DNA of 64,000 nucleotides. Source: Neodontobutis hainanensis. Its lineage: Eukaryota > Chordata > Actinopteri > Gobiiformes > Odontobutidae. Where the stretch lies: assembly GCA_024349245.1 (NCBI GenBank), contig JALDNG010000008.1, positions 2,606,501 to 2,670,500 of the forward strand, read 5' to 3'. The position numbers and the translations under genes are program-made. Below the pieces are notes generated by a model. It was not told where the DNA came from. It searched no databases and saw nothing but the letters and a program-made list of their open reading frames with translations. The first letter of the stretch is position 1. Each line of letters opens with the position of its first letter. Shown here piece by piece: positions 49,269 to 61,730 of the stretch.

Positions 49269-52200
49269 TCACATTTGTCCAAAGAGGATGGAGCAGAGTA
49301 AGAAGATGGCATAGAGGAACAACAGGCCGAGGCCGAGCCGTTGATCTAGCTTCCACTGGTTCAGATGCACACTCATCACCTGAAAACAGACACGATCAAA
49401 TACACTCTCATCTGACTGTCGCCTCAATTACCCAACCATTATCTAACCAGTTTTTACACATATCCACAAACTAATGTATGTATGTACTCACCGTCAGCAA
49501 CACAGATGCTAACAGCAAGACGACAGAATATACCAGTCCTTTATTATTTATAGGAACCTGGACAAAAAGGTTTTATGATAACTACAATAACATTATACTT
49601 CATTGATTTATTTGACAGAGCATATGATGACATTTATATTTAGGTTTGCATACTGTTGATCCATTGTCTACCACAAGGGTCCGCAAAGTCCAGGGAAAAC
49701 CCAAACCCAACAGGATGTCAAAGATATTGCTTCCTATAGAGTTAGACACGGCCATATCTCCCATGCCTGAAAAGGACACAGGTGTTCTTAAATGAAGCAC
49801 TCACTGAAAGCTCAAATCAAAGAGTTTATACCTTGACGTGCTACAATGAGACTGGCCATGCAGTCTGGTACACTGGTTCCAGCTGCCAGGAATGTAATCC
49901 CCATAATGTAGTCTGGGATGCCTAGTGTGGAGCTAATGATGGTGACCTGAAGGATAAAACATATTTACATCATCTATGCATAATATGCAACAAAGGTCTG
50001 GTGTCAGAAAAATAATACAATTATTCTTATTTGCCAATAAAGCATATGTCCTCATTCAATTTGTTTTTGTTCTTACCATCCACACCATGAGGTAGGAGAA
50101 GACAGCGATCCACAAAGTGGAGGCCACAAAAGTGACCATGAACCAGCGGTGCCAGCGAGGCACAACACAGTTAGGGACAGTGCAGAAGAGCAAGACCCCC
50201 AGAGGCCACGAGATCACCCACTTCACCCGCGCACAGCCACCACCTGCAACAGTGGGATGCCATTTCTGTTTCTCCACTTTCTGACTCCACAAGTCAAAAA
50301 GTAAATATGTTATCAATAAACAATATTTGATTTAAATTAGCAGAGGAAGAGCTTATTACATATTAATAGAAAAGTTTAGAAATGTTTCCTAATCTATATT
50401 TAAGGTTAAAGCAAGTGAAAAGTTTATAAATACAGAGCTATTTAACCAGTGTTTTATCATTGTGTTTAGTCAGTAATATTTAAGTTTAAGTCAGGAGTAA
50501 AAACTCTGCAAATTGGAAACTAGCAGCCATGTTTGTTAGCCCCCCCAAAAAATTCCCAAATGTCAACATTTTGTTTTTTGGCAAACAATTACATACAGTT
50601 TATTGGTAGTTAATGTTTCTGTTATTATGCTTCCATTACTAATTTGGTTAACAGACAAATGCAGGAAGTCTCTTCTCTTTTGACATGTAATTCCTGTACT
50701 TTTGACTGTGTGTCTAGTTTCCATTTTTTTCCCCAACCTGGTATGCGCCAAGGACTGAAGGTCTCATCACTCTCGTCACCATCCTCCTCTTCGGTTTGGC
50801 CCACCTCTGCTCCCTTCTTTCCTCCAGACTCTGCTTCTCCGATCCTGTGTCTGCCTCCCCCATTCTCTAGACTACATGAGCCTGTTCTTTTCATGCTGTT
50901 GCTGGTAGAAGCCCTTCTTGAACCAGGGCCAGCCTCAGCATCCCTCTGGTTCTTTGAGCTCCGTATTAGCCTTTGTCTCTGCACAAGACCAGCAATAAGT
51001 TACCTTGAAAAGATTAATAATCTATTGCATATAGGGATTGATATCTCACTGTGGTAGTTTAACAGACCTCGCTGATAAGCATGCGTCCTGCCATGGCGAG
51101 TCTCGTGCGAGGGGAGAAGTGGGGGGTGATCATTATACGCAGTCCTGCCTCGGAGAAAGATAGTTTGTGGGGGTTCAAGATGAGGAGTTCATCCACCATG
51201 ATGACTGGAGAAGCCTCCTGTCCATGTGATTGAGCTACATAAATAAACACAAGTGTTGGTTGAAACATGACAAGCCCACAGGGCTCATCTTAAACTAAAG
51301 AGTGTCTTTTTAAAAAACCTTTACTCAAAAGCACAATGGAAGTGTTGCAAGCAGCTGCATCATCTGTCATCTTGTCATCTTGGCACTCTTCTGATCTGGA
51401 GCAACATGGCACTGAGCTCCGACACTGACGAGTTGCAAACGCCAATAACTGGGAATTAAATCTGCACAAATGGATACAGTTGTAAGATCGCCCTTTTAAA
51501 ACTGGGTCTCAAATAGTGAATACAGTAGTCACTTACTTCATAATTACTATGTAGAGTCCATACAAGGTAACAAGGAGAAGAGACTCCCACCTAAACGGCA
51601 AATAACTGATTATTTTTAGTAATGAATCATATTTGCAATTAAATGAGCTTTAACATTCAACCAAATTCCTTTTACGTTCTAATGTTATTTTAGGTCATCA
51701 CTTGTACAGCCTTCTCACTGACCAAAACCAACCTAAAACCAAATGAGTTCACTTCATGATGATGACAGGAGAGACTCCCCAGCAGACTCACATCTCAGAG
51801 ATTCTGAGTATGTTGCCATTTGGTAAAGTCAGCTACACCACAAATCCTTCCGTATCCAGAGAAGCTGTGGTGAGGTGGAATAAAGTTGGAAAGCCTTGGC
51901 TCGCCAATCGGCAATTCTATTCGGAGCCTGCTATACATCACTAATGAATGCACTCTCACAGCCAATTAGACATTTGGGCCACACATAAATCTGCACTTTC
52001 ATTAAAACCACTGACAGCCCCAACAGTGGACAGCTTTTATTTTGCTTAAGACCCAAAGAACACAGTCAAGATGTGGAACTTAAATGGCATTTAGAGCACA
52101 TAAAGAGCCCCTAATAAAGGAAATGGCTCAACAAAGTCGTAGAGAAATAAAACGTTCATTTTTGTTCATGCTGAATAGTTGTTGTTATTAAGCACAAAAG

Positions 52201-55200
52201 TTGTACAAAAGATAAAAAACAAAGGCCCAGACTGGCTCAGTATCATCATACGAGTGCTGTGATGATGAACACTAGCTTTGGGTCGTCAAATACTACACCA
52301 CCAAAGACCATTCTTATGCCAACTTATAAAACAACAAAACAAACTCACCAGACTACTTTGTCATCATAGATAACCTGAAGAAAGAATCGAATACAAATAA
52401 AAGTGAGAAACTGCTGTCACAAAGACTAGACCAAGAATACTGATGAATCTTACCAGGATGAGAGTCAGCACAGATAGGATATAGTACATTGAATCTCTAA
52501 ACAGGGGCCACCATGTAAGGACCACTGTCTGAGGAAAAACAACAACATAAACATTTTACACTTATCAAATATCTCTTTATGTAGTGTAGTTCTTGTACCT
52601 GGCCAGCAAAGATCCCACTGAGACCAATGATGACGAGGATGTTGAAGACAGCCGAGCCAACAATCGTGCCCACTCCGACATCTCCTTTAGTGATGAACAC
52701 ACCTGGTAAAGGTCGACAAGAGGTGAGGAAGAGCATGCATGCTAAAGTCAAGACCATACTAAGAGTGTACTAAAAATAAGACGAAACTAAAACTAAGACA
52801 GAACTGAGACTAAGACAAAAATGAGAGGCCAAACCAAGACCATTGCATTAACAGTAAAATCTCCCAACAATAAAAATTCAGTTTATGTGCTGTGACCAAG
52901 TCTTGGTCAAGCGGATTTCATGCACTTTATTGCAAAATAAGACCTTAAAATGGCCTTATGCCCAAAACTACTCTACTGACAGATGCACACTTACCGATCA
53001 GCGATGTAAAAAGCTCTGGGGCAGAGCTTCCTGCTGCCATAAATGTCGCCCCAGCAACATCTTCACTAAGCTGCAGGTTCTGAAACACAAGAAAACAGTG
53101 AAGTTAGTCACATAAATCAAAGTTTCTACATTAAAAGATTATAATTTATTAAAGAGAGAACCAGTCATATGTCATACTTCTGATATTTTCTCAAGGGAAG
53201 GGACAAAGTAGTCATCACAGACGATGGCCAGAGCATAAAACATGTAGATGGCCTGGAAAAGGGTGTATAAGAATATTATCACATAATATTTAAATGGTAT
53301 TCATTGATGTGTCTAAATGTACATATAAAGTAAAAGATAAAGACTCTTTATGCAACTTTACTCACATTCAGGGTAAACTTTAGATAAAGGACTTACACAC
53401 AGAGCATGCAGGCACACAGCCCCTTTCTCCCTCTGTTCTTTAGTGAAAATGTCCTCTGGAAATTCATGGATGGCTGTAGAGACCAGAAACACACAGATAT
53501 TAGGTTCCTCTAATACAGATTTAAAACCTTACCTCAGTCTGCTCATACCAGATAGTTTTCTTAACCTAAAAGCTTTCTATTTGCAGTTGATCAAAATATT
53601 TTATCCATCTTGTCTATTATCGAGCATTTGAAAAAGGCACATATGCTATTGCTCTAATTTTACGTTTAATCTGTTGGGCTCTTTTTATAGACAACATTTC
53701 TCACATAGATGGCACAGCCCACACGTAATCATCTTGCACTGATGAGTGAGAAAGAAAGTGAGGTGAAAGTGGGACTGGCAGCTGCAAGTTTAAGAGGACG
53801 AGAAAGTGTTAATAACAATCTCCCTACGTCCATTCAACATGACGAAAAACAGCCCCGCGAGCACGGTTCAGCACTAACTTACATTGTGGAGCTGGATGAA
53901 TTTAAACTACTGGGGAGCAGTGGGCTATAAATAGCTCCTGTGCTGTGTGAGATAACAGCACACACAAGCACACAATAAGCAGCTGTCTTAGTGTACAGTG
54001 TGAGGCCACAACTGAAAAGCTCTGCAAATGTGGATTAGGAGAGGGTCCCTTGTGATCGAGGGATATGACAGATGAACTTTGACACTGCAGTGAGTGACAA
54101 GAGGCCTTATGTTTCAGAGAAGAGGGCTCTAACCTGATTGTGTTCAGGCACAAAATGTAAATGTTAGTGTACTTGTGTTTATTCATATGAACCATCTCTC
54201 TCTGTTGTGAGCTACATTGGGCTCTCTATGAGTTTGTAAACATTACTGAGGCAACAAGTCTTTGCTTCATGCTTTATTAAACATAGGTCAAAACTATTTT
54301 GAGTGTGCCAGCTGTTATTGTATGACTGCCTGTGTACTAAATCTTAAAGGCTAGAGGCTTAGCATGTAAACTTGGCACAAGAGAGTCGGATTTTCAAGCT
54401 ACACGCTATGTGCCTCCATAGAGCAGCTGATCAGTTGTTGGACATCTGTGCTCACTGTGACAGTAGTTCCCTTCACCTTTTTCTTCTTATGCTTCTATTT
54501 TTTCTTCTGCAAAGCTCTGCCCCAAAACATAAGCTCCCAGGTTAGGTTGTCACTGGCAATGCAGAGCTGCAACATAGCTCAGATGGACGCTTTGAGGAGT
54601 TGCTGTGGTGAAGGCAGTTGCTATAGCAACCTTCTCTCTGGGGGGACCTTTTTTTCTTGAGATGGGTGGCAGTGGGAAGCCAAAGGCAAGGGGACTGCAT
54701 GAACAGTGGGGAAGGGGGAGGTGAATATGTGTTTCCCATGGCTTGAGTTTATGAAAAAAACAAAAAAAAAAAGAGTTGTGACAGCAGCCCTGGACTGTAA
54801 TGTCTAAAAATATTTATTTTTCCTTACAAACCCTCAGGAGAGGTCTGAGAGCCAGGGAGGGGAAAGAACACGAGACTTAGATAGAGGAGACTCCAGCGAG
54901 AGAAACTGTACTGGCTTCAGAAACTGCCGCACAGAAATCTGTTTTGCCAAACATTTTTTCCAAGACCAATAATTAAAAGTAATGGATTTGGATTGCCAAA
55001 TTTCCTATTTTCAGAGTCACAAATTTTGCCAGATGTGCCATCAACTTAATATTTAATACAACAGAACCCAGTTTAAGTGGTTTCAAAGAAGAACAAGGTT
55101 ATGACCAGGCATAAGGAAACCTATGACAACTTCTGTGTGATGTTAAAACAAACACAAGACGGTGTTGTATGTCTTAACATCTCCAGCGTATACCTCAGCA

Positions 55201-58200
55201 AGCTTACAAAATGTTCATGCACATGATGTCTATGATTGTTATTGTACATAACCAACCTGTGCAAATTTAAATAAAAAACATGTAACAGCTATTGTAACAG
55301 TGATGCTTAAGCATTAATCTCTACAAAATAAAAGCACAAGTCAATCTGAGACTTTAGTCTAACTGAACAGACAGTGGGCAGTGCAGAGTAGTGTTATTGA
55401 TCAGACGCTTGTGAGGCGTCCTGGAGTCAAGCTACGGTATCGACTGATGCTCTGAGTAAAGTCCCAACCAAACTGCCGCTTACACATAAAAGTAGAGCAT
55501 GGCAATCAGCCTGCATTTTGCATGAGGAATCAAAAAATAAATATTTAATTCAGGTGTGTAATGTAAATTCAATTATGCATTTGTTCTTTGATTATGTTCC
55601 CTTTGAGGCACTTTGAATGCACTGCTGATGAAACAGCAGCAGGGCTTTAAACTGCACTAACTACACTGACTATTAATACAATTTCTGAACATAACACGGA
55701 ACATCATGTAAACCACAGCGACAAGTTCAAACTGCTGAGATTACACCCTGAAAGATATTCAGCCTCACAGTACAAGGGTCCATGATCACTTCCGTCGCTG
55801 GAGGGAATTTGATCTTTTCTGCTAAACGTCATTTGTCTACAGAGTGCCAAAAAAAAAAAAATATATCAAGAAAAATAAAAGTGTGATACCATATTTTTAA
55901 ATAAAAGCCAAAAATATATTCTGATAAAAATCCAAATAAGACTTATTGTTCACAGATCTGTTCTGAAAAGCCAGGAAGACTGGCTCCAGAAAGATCCTAT
56001 TCTGGGCTGTGTGTGACTCGCCAAAATAAACATCAGAACAAGTCAACGACATGAGCCTTCCCCTTCATTTACATCATATGTAACATTTGCACCTGCCTCT
56101 CTCCTCACAGACTATTTTTGGATCTTGGTTTACACTTTTAATGCTTGAAAGACAGAATTGTCTGGGTTTCAAAATTTAGCATTTAGTTGCTTAGCAACAA
56201 TGTTCTCAGAGGCTTGTCAGCTGAAGGCGGATCACACTGTCTCCATCTTGTTAAGCAGTGAAGGGATAAAAGAGAGAAAGGGCGCTTGGGGCTGGATGTT
56301 ACTGTCCAATCCCCAAGATAATATCCCCGAGGTCCAGGGCAGGCTTTTTAATCACACCACAGATTATGCAATCACTGTCAGATGGCCTGCTGAAGAAGAG
56401 GGCAGCAACCTGAGCCTGAAGCCACACTCACTGCTTTCACTGAACGTACCTGTCCAGCCTTTTGTTTCTGACAAGTCTCTAGTGTATTCCCACAGTGAAG
56501 CTCAGCCCACAGTAATCTGTGTCTATGTGGCAGATAGTGAGGGATAATGACGGAGCTCCCTTTGCTACAAGACTCAATAAAGGTTAAGTGTGTTATCAGG
56601 CCGCCAAACACAATAGACCAAACAGATACAGAAGTCACATTAATTTCCCTCTTGAGGAAAGAGAAAAAGAAAAAAAACTCACTAATAAAACATGGCAGGA
56701 CAGTGATACAATGTACACTTGGACACAATGGGTCTGAAAATAATTAATTTGTTCAAAGTTCACCGACAATCAACAATCTGAGCTGAGGAATTAATTTCAC
56801 AGATAAGACTATCAGAAGCACGAATGGTTACTTAAGCTTAAAATAGCTTAGTGGCTTGAGCTGCTAATACATTATTGAGCAGTATTAAGATCAATTGTAC
56901 AAAAGCTGACTAGGTCTGATCCTTCCTTGTTTTAAACGTGACTGTGTTCTGACTTAAAATTTTACTTCCAAACAAATGTCATATACTGCTCAAAGTTATA
57001 AGTTAATGATATCCTGGCCGGCGTCCATGAACACACATGAGAGTACATTTGTGCTGCTTCTAAATGCACATTGGACAGGCCTACAGGCTTTCATATCAAG
57101 GCTTATTTTTAGCACTGAATTTCTTTTGCATGCATTTAAATGGTTTATTCTACACTGAGGCCTGAACATTGAAGGTGCAGAGAATGGCTGATCCTGAAGA
57201 CAGTGCAACTCTGTGACAGACAACCTTAAAATAAATGCAAATGATATGAAGGTATTGTAGCTGTCATTAGATCAACTCTATGCTGATCTTGCTGCAAGAT
57301 TTATTCTTCAAAATTTTTAATAATAAAGCTGTCAGCTACGATGAATGCCGCTCATGTCAGCCTTCTAATCAGCTCGGGTATCAGAAAAACAGACCACTGT
57401 TTCTGTCAATTGGCTGCTAGTCTCATTGTCATTTTACAAAACACTTGTCATCCAAGCAGATGTAGAAACAAAGACAGCTGACCTGAGCAAATGTCTGTTT
57501 TTCTCTGCCTGCTTCGCTGTTTTAACTTTGTCTTACTGACTCCTAACAACTGACCGTGCCTGGTCTGTGTGACCTTTCCTGACTTGACTTCACCTGCAGG
57601 GGAGAAGCTAGGATCTCCAGCTCACTCTCCTCTCTTTGATACAGAAACAAACCCACTACAGAAAACAGCCCAAAATGTGACAATGCCTTTGTATGAGTTT
57701 GACTGCCTAAGTAAGTAACACGTAGAAGAGGAATAACAGACGTGGTCACTGTGTTTCTGCTTGAACAGTGTGTATAATCAGATCGACTGACTCACCTGCT
57801 CGAGGCTCATTCAGGCTGTCATTGTCCGACTTCTCCTGCATCAGCCTGCGCGTCCATCGCAGCGTCCCTCCACTCACACCTGTCTCCGTCTCTGTTACAA
57901 AAGGCCTTAGACATTATAAAATTAACTACAATCATGATGTAATACATACAATAAAATGACTGATGTAACAATGTGGCCTTGTGAGACAGTCTATTAAAAC
58001 ATTTGTATGAAAGCAGCAAGTGTTAATTCATTTTGTTCACTCAATGCACAATGGGGCAGCACCTGAAATTACATTATGTTTAGTAAAGTTCAAGGAGCCT
58101 GGATATCTCTGGAGTGCATTTCATCTGACAGCCATTATTTACAAATGAATGAAAAGTAGTTACATAGCCACTCTAAATAAAAGGTCCATGTAATACAGAA

Positions 58201-61200
58201 AGGGACATATTAATAAGCAATGTGATACAGAGAATATTGAAAAGGTTTTTAATTCTTTTGAAAATATTTGAAGTAAATAACTTCGGGATACCCGCCTCTG
58301 ATGGGACAAATGTTGACCTTAAAAATTGTAAATGTGTGCCATATGGCAAAGCATATACCCCAACTGTGAGGTCTGCTTTATCATCTCTATTTCAGACCAA
58401 CCTCTTCTGCCCGTTGAGGCCATCGAGTACCAAGACAAACGCTAGGATCGTTGTTGTCTGAAGATCAGAGTTGTCTTTCAACAGCTTGGATTGTGTAAGT
58501 CTGATGCATTTTGGGATTGCAGGCACTGTAGTGTCCCTTTGTAGCTTAAACACAATGAGCCATTTGGTGAGGGCAGCGGTCGAGGCTGAGCCGCAGAAGC
58601 TTTCATGTTGTGGTATCAAGAGCAGCGGGCGAAATTCAAATGTGTCGTTGCCACAGATGGCTCTGCATCACTTTCACACTTGTCACTGGGGCGTCTCTAT
58701 TGCCTCAAGCACATCTTGTCTCATTACAAACAGGTCAAATAAAATGTACGTCACGTTCCATTATATTTTTACACAGAAATTCAAATCAAGCCCAAGATTA
58801 TGGTTAGGTAAAAGCACCATTGCAGCTAACACTTTAAAACTAGAAGCTGGTCAGTATATCTTGTCCTTGGTTTGTCAATGTTTCACACAATTTCTAGATA
58901 ATAGTAAAGTTTTTATGAAAGCATAAAAAGGCACAATAAAACTGGTATTGCTGTTGGATAATAAGGAAGAACATGTATGGACCAAATAAGTAAAAAACAA
59001 TTTCTGTTGACTCAACCTTTGTGTTTTTTTAATTATATTTGTTCATTGTGTGCAGCCTTATTAAAAATTCTATCTAAACAGGTGTTTTTGTGTATATATT
59101 TACATTAATTAGCGAAGTGATGTACTTATATGAAATGAAAGTCAATAAAAAAATGTAAAAGAAAGACTGGAAATGGTCTGGGAATAACTTCTTAATTAAA
59201 CAGAAAATATTCCCCTCAAATAGTAAAAGATATTTTGTGATGGGACAATATTCCTATCACAAAAGCAGCAATAATTAAAGGTGGGGCCACAGTAAAGATA
59301 TGATATTATCATCAGTTCACATGGTGCACAGACTTGAAAGCAGTTGGCGAAAGGCACACAGCGTTCACACAGGACAATACTGTGCAGTGCTTCAGTGTCT
59401 GAAATATGATTATGGCAATACAACATTTCTGTTCATGTCCATCTAAATCAATTGGTGTATATTGTTAGCTCTAATGTTAACACTGTGCTGGTCCAGAGCA
59501 GGTCAAAAATAGAACTGTGTGGATGACGGTGTTTGTATGGAAATATCCTAACCTGCCGCCAGCCTGCTAAACATAAACAGCCTGGGTCAATGAGGAGAGG
59601 GAAGTGTAAATACAGTTCTATTCAGTGTAAATAACATAACTCACAATTTATCTCTGGACACATCAGCAGACTGTGGGGAACTGGATGTCTGTGCTGCAGA
59701 CTGTCAACTGCCTGTAGAGTGACATTTGTTTAAAACAGCTTTAGAAACAATGTCTATGTGAAAACGGCCTTGTCATGAAAATATTTACATTCCTATAAAT
59801 GTACAGTGTGTTTTCTATATCATGCTAAAGACAGATTAAATTAAGTAACTGCTGCCATTCATTACATGGCATTTTACTGCGAGTTACACACTTTGTAGTA
59901 GTCACCAGCTTGTCGTTTGATTCATTGTCGCTCATTGACTGGACAAACCGGCTTCGTCTGCTCGTACCACAAACACCTTGGGTGCTTCACAAGGCTGCAG
60001 TCTTCAGATGCTTCAGTAGTGCCTGTTTCAGGTAACATTACAGACACCTGTGTTTATTGTTGGGACCTTGTACTATATAATGTTTATTGATGTCTGATCA
60101 TGTGCATGTTCTGCCCTATTATAAAAACAGGCCTAAAATATTGTCTTTCAAATGCTAAGTTGTACAGCCTTGTCTGAGATTCCAAGAGCTCTTGTGGTGA
60201 TGGTTCACATGTGGTTTAAAGGCTATACACCCACTCTGACACTGACATTGACACTGGGAAAGCAACAAAGTGTGAATCCAGGTGGAAAAAAAGCAAATAC
60301 CACTCATTCTCACAGACAGTTAATGACAGAGATGTGTTGGTGCTGAAGCTGCATGACTCACTGAGACAAAGTGTGACCCCATTGACAAAGGTAAGAGGAG
60401 GATAATGAGCTCTCAGGATGGCTACTACGGCTGACACTGCAAGGAGACTGATTACGGGAACAAAAAAGAGAAATGCTGGTTGAACTAATATTATGCAACA
60501 AACCAAGAAATAATGGGGTGCAACAGTGTTATAGTAAATGACAAGGGTGTAATTGTGAAAACAAACACGAATATTGGTTCAGGGACTATATGCAGGGCTA
60601 CAGTCTTCTTATATAAGTCAAGAATGATTGAAAGAGCCATACATTGGATCAATCCCATGTGTATGACACACAGGACCCCTGCCACTATGACCTGAGGACA
60701 GGGTACCCCACTGACAACATCTTTAAAGGCATGTATCAACAATCACTATTTACATATACGTTTAAGCAAATATTTTAATCTAGGCAAAAGCTGCTTCAAA
60801 AAACAGTGGACAATATCATATTTACATTATTTATTGCACTTATGTACTGTGAACATACCATAAATCCACAACTGATGTAAATATAAGTATATCTAATAAG
60901 CAACATGGAGAAAGCTTTCAATAGTGCATTTCTAATGACTAATTGTTATACAGAGTAGTCCATTTTATATTTTATATTTTACAATAAGTGAGAGCCCATA
61001 TCTTTTAAATGTAAAGTCACTGAATGTGCAGTTACGTGCAAAATCTATGGTTTGTCCGAATATTAGGTATAAGACTTGTATAGTTTCTCTTATTGAGTTT
61101 TTTGTTCTAATAGTGATGTCTCTGTCTGTGTGAAAGCTGCTCTCACCTGGACCCTGGAGGACCTGGAGCTGAACGAGCCAAATGACGGCGAGCAGCCCGA

Positions 61201-61258
61201 CTCCACAGCAGCAGAACCGCTGGAAGGGCCGCCGGTGCCTCGCTGCCGCCGCTCTCAT
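49269..61258 (-). CDS. K+-dependent Na+/Ca2+ exchanger, SLC24 family (NCKX3/4-like), complete
   Basis: Plasma-membrane antiporter moving Na+ in against Ca2+ and K+ out. Seventeen coding exons in transcript order: 61258-61147, 57891-57796, 53473-53397, 53252-53178, 53079-52995, 52702-52599, 52528-52454, 52374-52349, 51590-51537, 51461-51319, 51234-51068, 50978-50738, 50243-50077, 49946-49832, 49766-49654, 49557-49492, 49379-49269; 1827 nt, 608 aa. It has a signal-anchor-like start (CCCGVGLLAVIWLVQLQVLQ), then HEFPEDIFTKEQREKGAV, alpha-1 repeat GATFMAAGSSAPELFTSLIG (Glu about 142), a large acidic cytoplasmic loop (about 260-430), alpha-2 repeat GITFLAAGTSVPDCMASLIV (Asp about 502) and GSNIFD (Asp about 529, the K+-dependence position). 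A sequon N-D-S is near residue 61. The wording MAVSNSIGSNIFDILLGLG is of the SLC24A3/A4 type, not A1/A2; I cannot choose between A3, A4 and a fish paralogue. The carboxyl end (CSILFGQM) is about 15 residues shorter than human A3/A4 as I know them. Confidence 0.93.
50738..51461 (-). other. Exons for the exchanger's large cytoplasmic loop
   Basis: Three consecutive exons: 51461-51319 (Cys-rich, Asp-rich: RSEECQDDKMTDD), 51234-51068 (PVIMVDELLILNPHKLSFSE..GLRIMI, the conserved loop motif) and 50978-50738 (Ser/Gly/Arg/Glu-rich, low conservation, EEEDGDESDETFSPWRIPG). All three have weak splice donors (GTTTTT, GTCTGT, GTTGGG). Exons two and three together are 408 nt and could be skipped without breaking the frame. 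Confidence 0.8.
52775..52835. repeat. Degenerate short tandem repeat (ACTAAGAC-like)
   Basis: Imperfect repeats of (A)ACTAAGAC / ACTGAGAC within the intron between exons at 52995 and 52702. Confidence 0.6.
53474..57795 (-). other. slc24a intron 2
   Basis: About 4.3 kb between exons at 57796 and 53473. No exon or known repeat supported. The longest + strand ORF (56158-56547, 129 codons) has no recognisable domain. Confidence 0.55.
57892..61146 (-). other. slc24a intron 1
   Basis: About 3.3 kb; no supported exon. ORFs at 58222-58926 on the + strand have no recognisable family or splice logic. Confidence 0.55.
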
Positions 61259-61730
61259 GTCTCAGCCGGCCACATAGCCTCCAAAAACACCCGTTGTTCG
61301 CTTTATGACACCTGTTTCCTTCTTTCTCTTGCACCGGACTTCTTCGCAAACCAAAAACCACCAGCGCTTCCAGGAACAGCAGCAGCAGCGACTTCTTCTC
61401 TGCCAAGTTGTGTCAAAACCTCCGCGGAAAGTGAGACTACCCGGTTGTAAAGCTGAGAGAGAGCTGTTCTGGTTGGATCTGCCCCAGGTCCGAGTCACTC
61501 ACAGCGGGTTAAGACGCAGAGCAGCTCCCAGTCTTCATGAGTCCGGTCCAAAAGGTCAACAGAGAAAAACCGTTCAGCAGCAACAGGAGGAGAATGGCAC
61601 ATGCCTCGCTCGCGTGCGCCTCTAACTCTCTTCTCCAGTTTGCGCCAATCACCAGCAGGCGGCGACAAACACGTGACCACCACCTGTACCGCGAAGACTA
61701 GTCGTGACGCCAGAGGGCCTTAATTAGACA
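61259..61730 (-). promoter_or_regulatory. slc24a 5' UTR and putative promoter
   Basis: Locally GC- and CpG-richer sequence upstream of the ATG at 61258. On the + strand, CCAAT occurs at 61645-61649 and a CACGTGAC E-box at 61670-61677, about 390-420 bp upstream of the start codon. A CTCF-like core with one mismatch (CCAGCAGGCGGC) lies between them at 61652-61663. Overlapping ORFs on both strands here reflect GC content. The transcription start is not determined. Confidence 0.45.

Noticed and set aside
50644..51057. 137-codon + strand ORF
   Set aside because: Antisense shadow of the exchanger loop exon 50738-50978, which fits the gene model in frame and has splice sites.
56158..56547. 129-codon + strand ORF inside the exchanger intron
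   Set aside because: No recognisable domain, no coding-like neighbours, no splice logic; length is not remarkable for a 64-kb AT-rich window.
58471..58926. 151-codon + strand ORF
   Set aside because: No family resemblance and no promoter or poly(A) context; kept only as a chance ORF.
61130..61625. Overlapping + and - strand ORFs of 80-106 codons
   Set aside because: High GC content leaves few stops around the exchanger's first exon; only the - strand frame starting at 61258 connects to downstream exons.
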